DNA of 64,000 nucleotides from the NCBI RefSeq assembly GCF_002272015.1, contig NZ_NPBY01000045.1, forward strand, positions 124,001 through 188,000, given 5' to 3'. Origin of the DNA: Paenibacillus campinasensis. Lineage in GTDB: Bacteria > Bacillota > Bacilli > Paenibacillales > Paenibacillaceae. How positions within the stretch are numbered: the stretch's first letter is position 1; each line of letters begins with the position of its first letter. A model generated the notes under the pieces. That model saw only the letters and a program-made list of their open reading frames with translations. It was not told where the DNA came from and did no database searches. The position numbers and the translations under genes are program-made. Shown here one piece after another: positions 43,033-51,478 of the stretch.

Positions 43033-44030
43033 TTGTCCGCTTCGGCTATGTGGCTATGTCAACCGTTATTGAGAATGCATCGCCTTCCAGGACGATGACC
43101 ATGAAAAGTTTCTCAAAGCTTGAGGACAGGGAGGCAGGCCTGCGAAAGCTTGAACGGATCGCGAATGAGAACCTCCACAATACGCTCCGTCTGCTCAAGC
43201 ATAACGAGGCCCATGACATCAAGGTCTACCGCTTTTCCTCCAAGCTGATTCCACTGGCGACACATCAGGACATGCAGGATTGGGATCCGTTCCCGGCCCT
43301 GTCAGCAGGATTCTTGGAAATAGGCAGCTACGTTAAGCGACAGAAGATGCGGGTGTCCTTTCATCCGGATCATTTCACGGTGCTCAGCACCCCTAGACCC
43401 GAAGTGTTGCGGAATTCAATCGGCGACTTGAAGCAGCATGTACGCATGCTGAAGGCGATGGGGCTTGACGCCGACATGAAGAATAATATACATATCGGTG
43501 GCGCGTATGGAGACAAGCCTTCCGCTGCGGCGAGATTTGTGGAGCATTTTCACGAACTTGACCAGGAGATCAAGGAGCGCCTGACGCTCGAAAATGATGA
43601 TAAAACCTTCACGGCCAAGGAGACGCTGGCGGTATGTGAAGCAACCGGATTGCCGATGGTGTTGGACCTTCATCACCAATGGGTAAATCATGATGGGGAG
43701 TCGCCGGCGGATCTGTGGCCGCACATTGTGCAGACATGGACCACCCCGCTTGCTCAGGCGGGCTCACAGCCTGACCACCCGCTTCCGCCCAAGATTCACG
43801 TGTCCAGTCCCAAAAGTCCGTCAGATCCCCGCAGTCATGCGGATGAGGTGGAGGTGGCACCGCTTCTGGGCTTCCTTCGGAGCATCGCCGGAACAACCTC
43901 CAGGCTGGATGTCATGATAGAGGCCAAGAGGAAGGACGGAGCGCTGTTTAAGCTGATGGAGGATCTGGCAGGCTATCGCGAAGAGGGCGTTGAAATCGTA
44001 AATGGGGCTTCGGTTCGGATTGAACCGTGA
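43029..44030 (+). CDS. uvsE: UV DNA damage endonuclease UvsE/UvdE
   Basis: Metal-dependent nuclease that nicks DNA 5' to UV photoproducts and starts alternative excision repair. 333 residues in a TIM barrel: RFGYVAMS at the start, HNEAHDIKVYRFSSKLIPL, RVSFHPDHFTVL, NIHIGGAYGDK, LTLENDDKTFT, MVLDLHHQWVNHDG and KIHVSSPK, which together supply the His/Glu/Asp metal ligands. Start GTG 43029 overlaps the previous stop. It ends with DVMIEAKRKDGAL, the last Glu ligand. Confidence 0.94.
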   Translation: MIVRFGYVAMSTVIENASPSRTMTMKSFSKLEDREAGLRKLERIANENLHNTLRLLKHNEAHDIKVYRFSSKLIPLATHQDMQDWDPFPALSAGFLEIGSYVKRQKMRVSFHPDHFTVLSTPRPEVLRNSIGDLKQHVRMLKAMGLDADMKNNIHIGGAYGDKPSAAARFVEHFHELDQEIKERLTLENDDKTFTAKETLAVCEATGLPMVLDLHHQWVNHDGESPADLWPHIVQTWTTPLAQAGSQPDHPLPPKIHVSSPKSPSDPRSHADEVEVAPLLGFLRSIAGTTSRLDVMIEAKRKDGALFKLMEDLAGYREEGVEIVNGASVRIEP

Positions 44031-44208
44031 GCGCTGGATTAGGTCTAGTCAAGTAAAACTATGGGTTGCAAAATTATGGAAATTAAGGTACGTTTGTGTA
44101 AAGGCCTGACGGTCTATCTACCATTTTGTATCCGAATAGAATGTAGCCCTTACCTACGGGGGATGAAGTGAATACGATGTAATATCATAGATTGATATAG
44201 AAAGTAGA

Positions 44209-45075
44209 GTGAGCCATTTGAACGAGAAGGATAAAGTACCTTATGTAGTCAGCAGCAAGAGTTACACGGCTGTGGCGATCAATTGCGCCGCGAAGGCGGG
44301 CGAGTGGATCAAAAGCAGACTTGGCACGGTTGCGCAGCTCAGCACCAAGACATCCGCTCAAGATTTGGTGACAGAGGTCGATAAGGGCGCAGAGCAGATG
44401 ATCCGTAAACTGATCCTGACCCATTTCCCTGATCATGCGATCCTGGGAGAGGAAGGGGTAGAGCCGGGGCCGGAGGCTTCGGCCCAAGCGCTGGAGGCCG
44501 CCCGTCAGGAAGAGTATTTATGGATCATTGACCCGGTGGACGGAACGACGAATTTCGTGCACGGCTTTCCGTTCTTCTCCGTATCCATTGCGCTTGTGCA
44601 TCGGGGTGAAGTGATCGTCGGTGTCATCTATGATCCTTCCCGGGATGAGCTGTTCGTGGCGGAGAAGGGCAAGGGCGCTTATGTTCATGGCAATCCGACC
44701 GAGGTATCGAAGGAAGAGAAGCTGTCAAGCAGCTTGATTGCCACAGGCTTTCCGGTGGAAACGTCAACGCTCCTGCCGCAAAATATGGCCGCGCTTCAGG
44801 CGCTGGTGCCGAAGGTTCGCAATGTCAGAGCCGGAGGATCGGCAGCCCTTCATATGGCCTATGTCGCTGCAGGGCGTCTGAGCGGATTCTGGGAGGTCGG
44901 CCTGAATGCATGGGATATTGCGGCAGGCTCCTTGCTCATTCAGGAATCCGGCGGCACGGTAACTGATCTGAATGGCCGTCCGTACGAGCTATCCGTGCGC
45001 AATGTCGTCGCAACCAATGGGCGCATTCACAATGCGATCCTGGATGTGATGAAGGAAGCAAGCACCGGGAGCTGA
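44209..45075 (+). CDS. Inositol monophosphatase family protein (SuhB/YktC-like)
   Basis: 288 residues. Magnesium-dependent phosphatase motifs: GEEGVEPG (metal Glu), WIIDPVDGTTNFVHGFPFFS (two Asp ligands) and NAWDIAAGSLLIQESGG (catalytic Asp). In Bacillus YktC acts on inositol-1-phosphate and related substrates. Start GTG 44209 has only a weak site (GTAGAG), and TTG 44218 is an alternative; the first ten residues are polar and not conserved. Upstream 178 bases hold nothing clear. Confidence 0.9.
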   Translation: MSHLNEKDKVPYVVSSKSYTAVAINCAAKAGEWIKSRLGTVAQLSTKTSAQDLVTEVDKGAEQMIRKLILTHFPDHAILGEEGVEPGPEASAQALEAARQEEYLWIIDPVDGTTNFVHGFPFFSVSIALVHRGEVIVGVIYDPSRDELFVAEKGKGAYVHGNPTEVSKEEKLSSSLIATGFPVETSTLLPQNMAALQALVPKVRNVRAGGSAALHMAYVAAGRLSGFWEVGLNAWDIAAGSLLIQESGGTVTDLNGRPYELSVRNVVATNGRIHNAILDVMKEASTGS

Positions 45076-45164
45076 AGCCGGAAATAGAGGCCAAAACCGG
45101 GATCAACAGCGGATAATGTCGCCATCCAGCCGGAACACTAAGGCAAAAGGAGGGTTTGTACACG

Positions 45165-45437
45165 ATGCATGATTCATCGGAACAAGATTTGGAGCGCCAG
45201 CTTAGTGAGATGTTGACGGAAGGCGAGATGCAGGACAAGGACCGGGAAAAGGAGCAGCGTCGTCTCGTCTCCCCGAAATATGAAATCCGGATTCAAACCC
45301 AGCTTGATCCGATTGTGGAAGAAACGCTTAAATTCCGCAGCATGGCCAAGGAAGTGGACGGTCGGTATGACAAGTACATGAAGCAGGCGGGCCATAAGGA
45401 TCAAGCGAAGCCGAAGGATGACAAAGACAATGTTTGA
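45165..45437 (+). CDS. Highly charged 90-residue protein, unknown
   Basis: ATG 45165 follows AAAGGAGGG at 11 bases; TTG 45156 would be too close to it. The product is almost wholly charged helix (DLERQLSEMLTEGEMQDKD, ETLKFRSMAKEVDGRYDKY) with a short strand-like middle (SPKYEIRIQTQLDP) and a Lys/Asp tail. No membrane segment. Terminator 30 bases downstream. Family not recognised. Confidence 0.8.
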   Translation: MHDSSEQDLERQLSEMLTEGEMQDKDREKEQRRLVSPKYEIRIQTQLDPIVEETLKFRSMAKEVDGRYDKYMKQAGHKDQAKPKDDKDNV

Positions 45438-45468
45438 TGGTTAGTGAAGTTATCGGTTTTATTCAGGA

Positions 45469-45501
45469 ATGGGCAGCGAGCAAGGGGCTGTCCATTTTTT
45501 T
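45469..45501 (+). terminator. Terminator of the charged-protein gene
   Basis: ATGGGCAGC pairs with GCTGTCCAT, then TTTTTTT. Confidence 0.88.
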
Positions 45502-45604
45502 ATGCTTTTACAGACAAAAGCGATCAAGCTGGCAATGTACTTTCTATCAATGGGAGTGGTAAAATAAGGATGTTCATAGATTTTATCGTTATGGGAGTGA
45601 GGAT

Positions 45605-46870
45605 ATGCGAAAAGTTTGGAAAAAATGCGTTGCTGTCGCCGCAGGCGCAATGCTGCTCGCAGCAACCTGGCTCGGTCCCGGGGCGGCATCGGTATCCGCG
45701 AATACGCAGCTGGCACAGCAGCATACATACCGGATCGTCGCGCTTGGCGATTCGCTGACCGTAGGTTATGAGCCCGGCATGCAGCCAGGCAGCAGACCTT
45801 ACGGCTTCGTGGAGCGAGTGCACGAGCAGGCGCTCTACCATGGACGGACCGAGGTCGTCAACTTGGGCATCGGCGGATTGAAAACCGGCGGACTGAGAAA
45901 CTACGTCCGGGCGATATCCGAAGGCCGCACTATTCGGGCGGAAGAGATTCAGCCTGGACTGGCCCAGATTGATCCACGCGCTCAGCAGATTGGCGCAGGG
46001 GCAGCCCAGCTGAAGCCGGTATTGGTCCAAGCGGATCTGATCACCGTAACGATTGGCGGCAATGACCTGATCGAGCTTGTTCATACCGCCAGCGATCTTA
46101 GCGAGGCAGAGCTGACAGCGCGCCTGCAGGAGATGTTCCGGCTGTACAGAGAGAACGTAACCGCTGTGCTTACCCAGCTTCATGCCCTCAACCCGGATGC
46201 GCTTATCGTACTGGCCGACCAGTATAATCCGGTTCCGAAAATTGCCGGCGAAGCGACCTATGTTCAGCTTGTTGAAGCTACGCGGGAGTTCACCCGCATG
46301 ATTGACGAGCTGGCTGCGGAATTCGGCGAGCGGGGCGTTAAGATCAAGGTGGCGCATGTGGCACAGGAGTTCGTCGGCTCCGAGCTGACGATGACCCATA
46401 TTCTGAAAAAGGACATTCATCCGAACCAGTACGGGTATGAAACGATTGCCAAGGCATTCGCCCGAACGATATGGGGAAGCTACAAGCTGTCACCGGTCCC
46501 GGAATCCGGGCAGCCGATGCGGATTGTGGTCAAAGGCGAGGACTTGATCACACCGTACCAGCCGATTATGCGGAGCAATCGAAATTATGTGGCTATCCAG
46601 GATATCGTGAACGCGATTGGAGCCGCGACGAAGTGGGACAACAAAACCTCCAGCGCGACCATCACGTACGGAGATCAGACGGTTGTGGTCAAGATCGGCG
46701 CTAACACGATCAAGGTGAACGGTGCGGACGTTCCGATTGAAGCCCCGGCGTTTCTGCACAAGGTAGGTAAAGAAGACAAAACCTATGTTCCGCTAGCGGC
46801 GATTGCAACAGGGCTCGGCCTTGACGTTCAATATGTCGCCAAACTGCGAACCGCCTTTATTAATCTGTAA
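45605..46870 (+). CDS. Secreted SGNH/GDSL esterase with C-terminal copper-amine-oxidase-like domain
   Basis: 421 residues. Signal peptide about 1-32 (ASVSA). SGNH hydrolase domain: block I RIVALGDSLTVGYEPG (nucleophile Ser), block III TVTIGGNDLIEL, block V KKDIHPNQYGYE (Asp and His). After residue 290 comes a copper-amine-oxidase N-terminal-like domain (IRSNRNYVAIQDIVNAIG-type phrases, TKWDNKTSSATITYG, DKTYVPLAAIATGLG), a wall- or protein-binding module common in Paenibacillus exoproteins. Substrates may be acetylated or acylated sugars; not determinable. RBS GGGAGTGAGG. Confidence 0.92.
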   Translation: MRKVWKKCVAVAAGAMLLAATWLGPGAASVSANTQLAQQHTYRIVALGDSLTVGYEPGMQPGSRPYGFVERVHEQALYHGRTEVVNLGIGGLKTGGLRNYVRAISEGRTIRAEEIQPGLAQIDPRAQQIGAGAAQLKPVLVQADLITVTIGGNDLIELVHTASDLSEAELTARLQEMFRLYRENVTAVLTQLHALNPDALIVLADQYNPVPKIAGEATYVQLVEATREFTRMIDELAAEFGERGVKIKVAHVAQEFVGSELTMTHILKKDIHPNQYGYETIAKAFARTIWGSYKLSPVPESGQPMRIVVKGEDLITPYQPIMRSNRNYVAIQDIVNAIGAATKWDNKTSSATITYGDQTVVVKIGANTIKVNGADVPIEAPAFLHKVGKEDKTYVPLAAIATGLGLDVQYVAKLRTAFINL

Positions 46871-46910
46871 TTCACTTCAGTAAGTAATGGATTGTCATGT
46901 TCCGCCCCGT

Positions 46911-46975
46911 ATGAAAAAAAGCGGCCCCGCACCGACAGAATCTCTGTCTGTGCGAGGGCCGCTCTTGTTATCTAA
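46911..46975. terminator. Bidirectional terminator between SGNH and ANT(6)-like genes
   Basis: AGCGGCCC-CGCAC-ACAGA pairs with TCTGT-GTGCG-GGGCCGCT; TTTTTTCAT follows on the minus strand and CTTGTTAT on the plus strand. The hairpin overlaps the stop of the minus-strand gene. Confidence 0.85.
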
Positions 46976-47843
46976 TCTGCGTTGCTCCCTTCGGAAGCTG
47001 TCGGACGCGCTCCAGATAGTCCGTCACCCGCTGATCCTCTTCGAGTGGATACGTATAGCCGAGACGGGCTGCCACATCCTTGGCTGTTAGACGGAATAGA
47101 CGTCCGCTTGCGAATAGTGCATTCCACACCGCTTCGTATGATCCCCCGGCATAGGTATCCATAAGCAGCTGCCACCTGTCTTCCGGCAAATGGTTCTTTA
47201 TATATTTGCTGCATTTGCCGACACTGAGCGAGAAGTCGGTCCGGGTGCCGACCTCCCATTCCAGCATTTTCATGAGCATCGCCCGGACATAGTTGTTGAG
47301 ATGCTCCTGGGCGTACAAGATTTCCTGTCTCCACAGCCCTTTGGCCACATAGGTGGATACCCACCAAAACTCATTGCAGCAATCGGCATAGTAGGCCGCC
47401 GAGGGGCGCTTGACCCAATAATCCACATCTGTCGGCGGGGGGATAACAGGAAAGGTGCCGTCCTTGTCGAGCAGAACCTTGAGCAGCTTGTCTTCCTGGC
47501 AATAGGCTTCTTTCTCTTCAATCGGAATCAGGGTCATGTCAATCCGGTTGCCATCTGTAAACAGCATCAGATACGAGAACCGGTTTCCAAGCTCGGGAGG
47601 AAACATAGCCATATCCTCGGGAGTCTGCATGATCACCCGCTCGCCGAACACATCGACCCAGCCGGGATCCTTCAGAAAGCTGTCCATCTCGGTAACATGG
47701 TAGCTGATATCGTAATCCTGAAAAATATCCCTCGGCACGTTCGGGTTCGTCCGCGAGCCTTCGAGTGTCACCGCACGCACCCGTTCATCCCGTCTTGCAA
47801 CCTTCAGCACCAGTTCCATCATCTGTTCTTCACTTCTCATCAT
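46968..47843 (-). CDS. Aminoglycoside 6-adenylyltransferase-like nucleotidyltransferase (AadK family)
   Basis: 291 residues. The nucleotidyltransferase motif is LEGSRTNPNVPRDIFQDYDISY (Gly-Ser followed by the two Asp metal ligands), with RIDMTLIP as the third. The family includes AadK/ANT(6), which adenylates streptomycin; conserved WVSTYVAKGLWR and KMLEWEVGTRTDFS stretches support it. Chromosomal AadK homologues are common in Bacillus-like genomes and may give low-level or no resistance. RBS GGAGGGA. The sequence upstream may hold a decayed coding remnant. Confidence 0.9.
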   Translation of the reverse strand: MMRSEEQMMELVLKVARRDERVRAVTLEGSRTNPNVPRDIFQDYDISYHVTEMDSFLKDPGWVDVFGERVIMQTPEDMAMFPPELGNRFSYLMLFTDGNRIDMTLIPIEEKEAYCQEDKLLKVLLDKDGTFPVIPPPTDVDYWVKRPSAAYYADCCNEFWWVSTYVAKGLWRQEILYAQEHLNNYVRAMLMKMLEWEVGTRTDFSLSVGKCSKYIKNHLPEDRWQLLMDTYAGGSYEAVWNALFASGRLFRLTAKDVAARLGYTYPLEEDQRVTDYLERVRQLPKGATQIR

Positions 47844-48156
47844 GGCGAAATCCCTCCATTATCGGTTTGGACGTAAGCGGCATGAAGCGAATAGGTGCCA
47901 GGAGGGGCCCGTATGCGAGCAGGCTGCAGGCCTCCCGTAACCGGACGGGACCGGAGAAATCCATGGCAATGGCATGCTCGAATTGCGGTCGATCCTCCGG
48001 ATGGACATAGAGCATGGGAGGGCAGCCAGGCCGAGAGGCACGAGCGTTATAATTTATCGAGCAGCTTTTTCATTCAACGGCATCTCCTTTCGTTCAGAAA
48101 TCCCTCAGAAACTTGCTTTAAGTGAACTTGTGATGGTCGTTATGGAATCGTTCATG
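47844..48156 (-). other. Gene-free stretch upstream of the ANT(6)-like gene
   Basis: Minus-strand signals only: AAGGAG followed at 8 bases by ATG opens an eight-codon frame (MKKLLDKL, start near 48075), and further down a 61-codon open frame (47830-48015) runs into the start of the next gene without a binding site. They are in different frames; a decayed gene or a leader peptide are both possible. No terminator of hemL is recognised here. Confidence 0.3.
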
Positions 48157-49476
48157 TTATTCATTCTTCATGGCCTTAAAGGATTCCTCCGCGGCCTTAA
48201 TGGTTGTCTCAATATCCGCTTCGGTATGGGCGGTCGTTAAGAACCAGGCTTCATACTTGGACGGCGCGAGATTGATGCCGCGATCCAGCATATGGCGGAA
48301 GAAGGCAGCGAACGCTTCCCCATCGGTATCCTGCGCTTCGTCATAATTCGTAACCGGATGATCGCAGAAATGAGTGGAGAAGGAGCCGCGGATGCGGTTG
48401 ATGGTCAGCGGGACATCCCAGCGTTCGGCTGATGCTTGCAGCCCTTCGGTCAGCTTGATCGTCAGCCGCTCCATCTCTTCGTATACGCCTTCGCCCTGCA
48501 GAACTTCAAGGCAGGCGATCCCCGCTGCGATGGAAGCGGGATTGCCTGCCATCGTGCCGGCCTGATATGCAGGGCCGAGCGGGGCGACCTGCTCCATAAT
48601 ATGCTTGCGGCCGCCGTAGGCTCCGATTGGAAGACCGCCGCCGATAATTTTGCCAAGCGCGGTCAAGTCCGGTTGAATAGCCTCGTGGTTCTCAAGGCCG
48701 GGATACGTCTGGGCAGAGCCATAGTGGAAGCGGAAGGCGCTGATCACCTCGTCATAGATGACGAGGGAGCCGTTGTCATGCGCCATTTGGCACAGGCCCT
48801 CCAGGAATCCCGGCTTCGGCATCACCATGCCGAAGTTGCCCACGATCGGCTCGACCATCACGGCGGCAACGTCATCGCCCCAGCGCTCCAGGGCAGCGCG
48901 CAGACCGTCCAGGTCATTAAACGGCACGGTAATGACCTCCTGGGCGATGCTGCCCGGAATGCCGGCGCTGTCCGGAATGCCAAGCGTGGACGGGCCGGAG
49001 CCGGCGGCAACGAGCACGAGATCGGAGTGGCCGTGGTAGCAGCCGGCGAACTTGACGATTTTATTCCGCTTAGTATAAGCGCGAGCGACGCGGATCGTCG
49101 TCATGACCGCTTCGGTGCCGGAATTGACGAAGCGGACCTTGTCCATAGACGGAATAGCGGCTTTCAGCATTTTGGCCAGTGTAATCTCAAGCTCGGTCGG
49201 GGTTCCATACAGCGTGCCGTTCTGGGCGGCCGTGCTGATGGCCTTGGCAATATGCGGATGGGCATGACCGGTAATAATCGGTCCGTATGCCGCGAGATAA
49301 TCGATGTAACGGTTTCCGTCTTCATCCCAGAAATAGGCGCCGCTCGCCCGTTTCATGAATACGGGAGCGCCTCCTCCTACTGCCTTGAACGAGCGGGAGG
49401 GACTGTTGACCCCGCCGACGATATGCTGAAGGGCTTCCTGATACAAAGCTTCTGAACGTGGTCTGGATTTTGTCAT
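48157..49476 (-). CDS. hemL: Glutamate-1-semialdehyde 2,1-aminomutase (HemL/GsaB)
   Basis: Makes 5-aminolevulinate for haem in the C5 pathway. PLP enzyme of 439 residues: [54 protein letters not shown] and the PLP lysine in [19 protein letters not shown]. It stands outside a hemAXCDBL cluster, so it could be the second, GsaB-like copy. ATG 49476 is chosen over an in-frame TTG 8 codons upstream; AAAGGA lies 12 bases before it. Confidence 0.94.
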   Translation of the reverse strand: MTKSRPRSEALYQEALQHIVGGVNSPSRSFKAVGGGAPVFMKRASGAYFWDEDGNRYIDYLAAYGPIITGHAHPHIAKAISTAAQNGTLYGTPTELEITLAKMLKAAIPSMDKVRFVNSGTEAVMTTIRVARAYTKRNKIVKFAGCYHGHSDLVLVAAGSGPSTLGIPDSAGIPGSIAQEVITVPFNDLDGLRAALERWGDDVAAVMVEPIVGNFGMVMPKPGFLEGLCQMAHDNGSLVIYDEVISAFRFHYGSAQTYPGLENHEAIQPDLTALGKIIGGGLPIGAYGGRKHIMEQVAPLGPAYQAGTMAGNPASIAAGIACLEVLQGEGVYEEMERLTIKLTEGLQASAERWDVPLTINRIRGSFSTHFCDHPVTNYDEAQDTDGEAFAAFFRHMLDRGINLAPSKYEAWFLTTAHTEADIETTIKAAEESFKAMKNE

Positions 49477-49556
49477 AAATTTTAAACATCCTTTCTTCAA
49501 TGAAGCAGGACAGGCTGCTTGAACGCGGCCTGTCCTGACTGTTGTATGGAATCAAG

Positions 49557-50627
49557 TTAGTTATCTGCTCCGGCGGATAGCGAAGCTGAATTGGATTTGG
49601 AGTCCGGACTGTCTCCAGAGGAGTCTTGACTATTGTCTGTTGAAGAGTCCCCCTCGGCCGGTTCTTCTTCAGCCTGCGGATTCATCACTTCCTGGATGTA
49701 CGCTTTCAGGTTATCCTCGTTCGGAACGGTCAATACGGCCGCGCCGCCAATCGTTTCCTCTCGCAGCAGCTTCATCGGAGGAACCTGTTCGCTGCCGCTC
49801 ATATTGCTCTTGTATGCGACGTTGGCAAGCTTCCACATGTCCTCAACATCCATGTTGGTATCGATGTATGGGCTGACCGATTTCAGAATATCAGGCAGCT
49901 TCATGATGGAAGTGGTGGTTTGCATTTTCTTGGCTACCGCCTTGATCAGCTCGCGCTGCCGCTCGGTCCGGGTGTAGTCACCCATCTTGTCATAGCGGAA
50001 GCGAACGTACTGGAGCGCTGCATCGCCATCGAGATGCTGCATGCCTTCCTTCAGGTCGATGTCATATTCGTTCTTGTCGGCAATACTGGAATAGGACATG
50101 TCCTTCTCTACATAGAAGTCGACGCCGCCAACGGAGTCAACCAGCTTGATGAAGCCCTGGAAGTCCGTATACACATAATACTGGATCGGAATGCCTAGCA
50201 GATCGCTGACCGCTTTCATCGCCGTATTCGGGCCGTGGGTAATGGCGGTGTTGATCCGATTTTTTCCATGTCCTGGTATATCGGTGTATGTATCGCGCAG
50301 AATAGAGAACAGATACATGTTCTTGTTGACAGGATCAATGGAGGCAACCATCATGCTGTCCGAGCGAGGGATCTCGCCTTCCTCAAAGCCTCGGGCGTCA
50401 ACGCCCATCATCAGAATGTTGACAGGCTCGGTGCCCTCCCATTCCGGCGGGCCGGGAACTTTCGCATCCACCTTTTCAAGATCCTTGAAAGGGGAAGCTT
50501 CGCCTTCCTTTTGGAGACTTTGCAATCCATCGTAAAAGGAGACTCCGTAATAAGTGCCATACCCGAGGATTGCTGCAAAAAAGATGCACACGCTCCATAT
50601 TAAGGTTTTCTTCGTTTTTTTAGTCAT
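49557..50627 (-). CDS. LytR-CpsA-Psr (LCP) family cell wall protein
   Basis: 356 residues. One N-terminal membrane segment (TLIWSVCIFFAAILGYGTYYG), then the LCP catalytic domain: ILMMGVDARG, RSDSMMVASIDP, LFSILRDTYTDIPGHGKNRINTA, and the Arg-rich YVRFRYDKMGDYTRTERQ. These enzymes link teichoic acids or capsule to peptidoglycan outside the membrane. The C-terminus is a Ser/Asp/Glu-rich low-complexity tail of about 35 residues. ATG 50627 lies behind GAAAGGAAAG. Divergent from bcp. Confidence 0.94.
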   Translation of the reverse strand: MTKKTKKTLIWSVCIFFAAILGYGTYYGVSFYDGLQSLQKEGEASPFKDLEKVDAKVPGPPEWEGTEPVNILMMGVDARGFEEGEIPRSDSMMVASIDPVNKNMYLFSILRDTYTDIPGHGKNRINTAITHGPNTAMKAVSDLLGIPIQYYVYTDFQGFIKLVDSVGGVDFYVEKDMSYSSIADKNEYDIDLKEGMQHLDGDAALQYVRFRYDKMGDYTRTERQRELIKAVAKKMQTTTSIMKLPDILKSVSPYIDTNMDVEDMWKLANVAYKSNMSGSEQVPPMKLLREETIGGAAVLTVPNEDNLKAYIQEVMNPQAEEEPAEGDSSTDNSQDSSGDSPDSKSNSASLSAGADN

Positions 50628-50772
50628 TGGGTTCTTTCCTTTCGGATAACGCTGATGAATAATTTCGATAGAAGATTTGAACATTCGACATTCACTCTAT
50701 TATAATTTTTTTTGGCAATACAATCAATTTTGCGGGCATAAACGCCCGTGTAGCAGGGAGTTGAAGCTATCC

Positions 50773-51246
50773 ATGGAACCATCATCACCCATTACGACCG
50801 GCAGCACGGTTCCGGATTTCACCCTACCGTCCTCAAGCGGAGACCAAGTTTCCTTGAGCGATTTTCGCGGACGGAAGGTCGTGCTGTTTTTTTACCCGAA
50901 AGATATGACCCCGACATGTACGCAGGAGGCTTGCGACTTCCGCGATCATTATTCGGCATTGAAGGAAGCCGGTGCCGTCGTGCTTGGAATCAGTCCCGAT
51001 CCGCTCACGTCCCATGCCAAATTCATCGACAAGCACAGTTTACCCTATACACTGCTTGCTGATGAGGAGCACAAGGTAAGCGAAATGTTTGGCGTCTGGC
51101 AGCAGAAATCGATGTTTGGCCGCCAGTACATGGGCATCGTCCGATCCACCTTCCTGATTGACGAAGAGGGTGTGCTCGTTCGGGAATGGCGCAAAGTTAA
51201 GGTGAAGGGTCATGTGCAGTCCGTATTGGATGCCGTGATGTCATAG
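50773..51246 (+). CDS. bcp: Thioredoxin-dependent peroxiredoxin, Bcp type
   Basis: 157 residues, reduces peroxides using thioredoxin. The peroxidatic Cys is in YPKDMTPTCTQEACDFRD, with a second Cys five residues later as resolving Cys of the Bcp/PrxQ subfamily. ILLADEEHKV-like middle (YTLLADEEHKVSEMFGVW) and GIVRSTFLIDEEGVL are conserved. ATG 50773 gives the usual length; the frame is open 32 codons upstream but across the divergent promoter region. Confidence 0.94.
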   Translation: MEPSSPITTGSTVPDFTLPSSSGDQVSLSDFRGRKVVLFFYPKDMTPTCTQEACDFRDHYSALKEAGAVVLGISPDPLTSHAKFIDKHSLPYTLLADEEHKVSEMFGVWQQKSMFGRQYMGIVRSTFLIDEEGVLVREWRKVKVKGHVQSVLDAVMS

Positions 51247-51260
51247 CTATATGATGATAA

Positions 51261-51298
51261 GGTCCGTCCGCATGCCTGCATGCAGGGCGGGCCTTTTG
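51261..51298 (+). terminator. Terminator of bcp
   Basis: GGTCCGTCC pairs with GGGCGGGCC (G-T allowed), followed by TTTTG. The further 180 bases before the next gene hold no gene I can support. Confidence 0.7.
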
Positions 51299-51478
51299 TC
51301 TATGCCTTTGTTTATGCCTTTGGCTGTGCCTTCCCTAGCGGCAATCGTGTGCCGGGTTCGCTGGCAGCTGACCCGGATATTTTCGTAAAACATCATCAGC
51401 GCCTAGTCTTTTTTTAGAAGCATCTCCATATAATCTACCAGAAAGCCGAACTCATAGAAACGGTGGAGGTAGAGTTTT

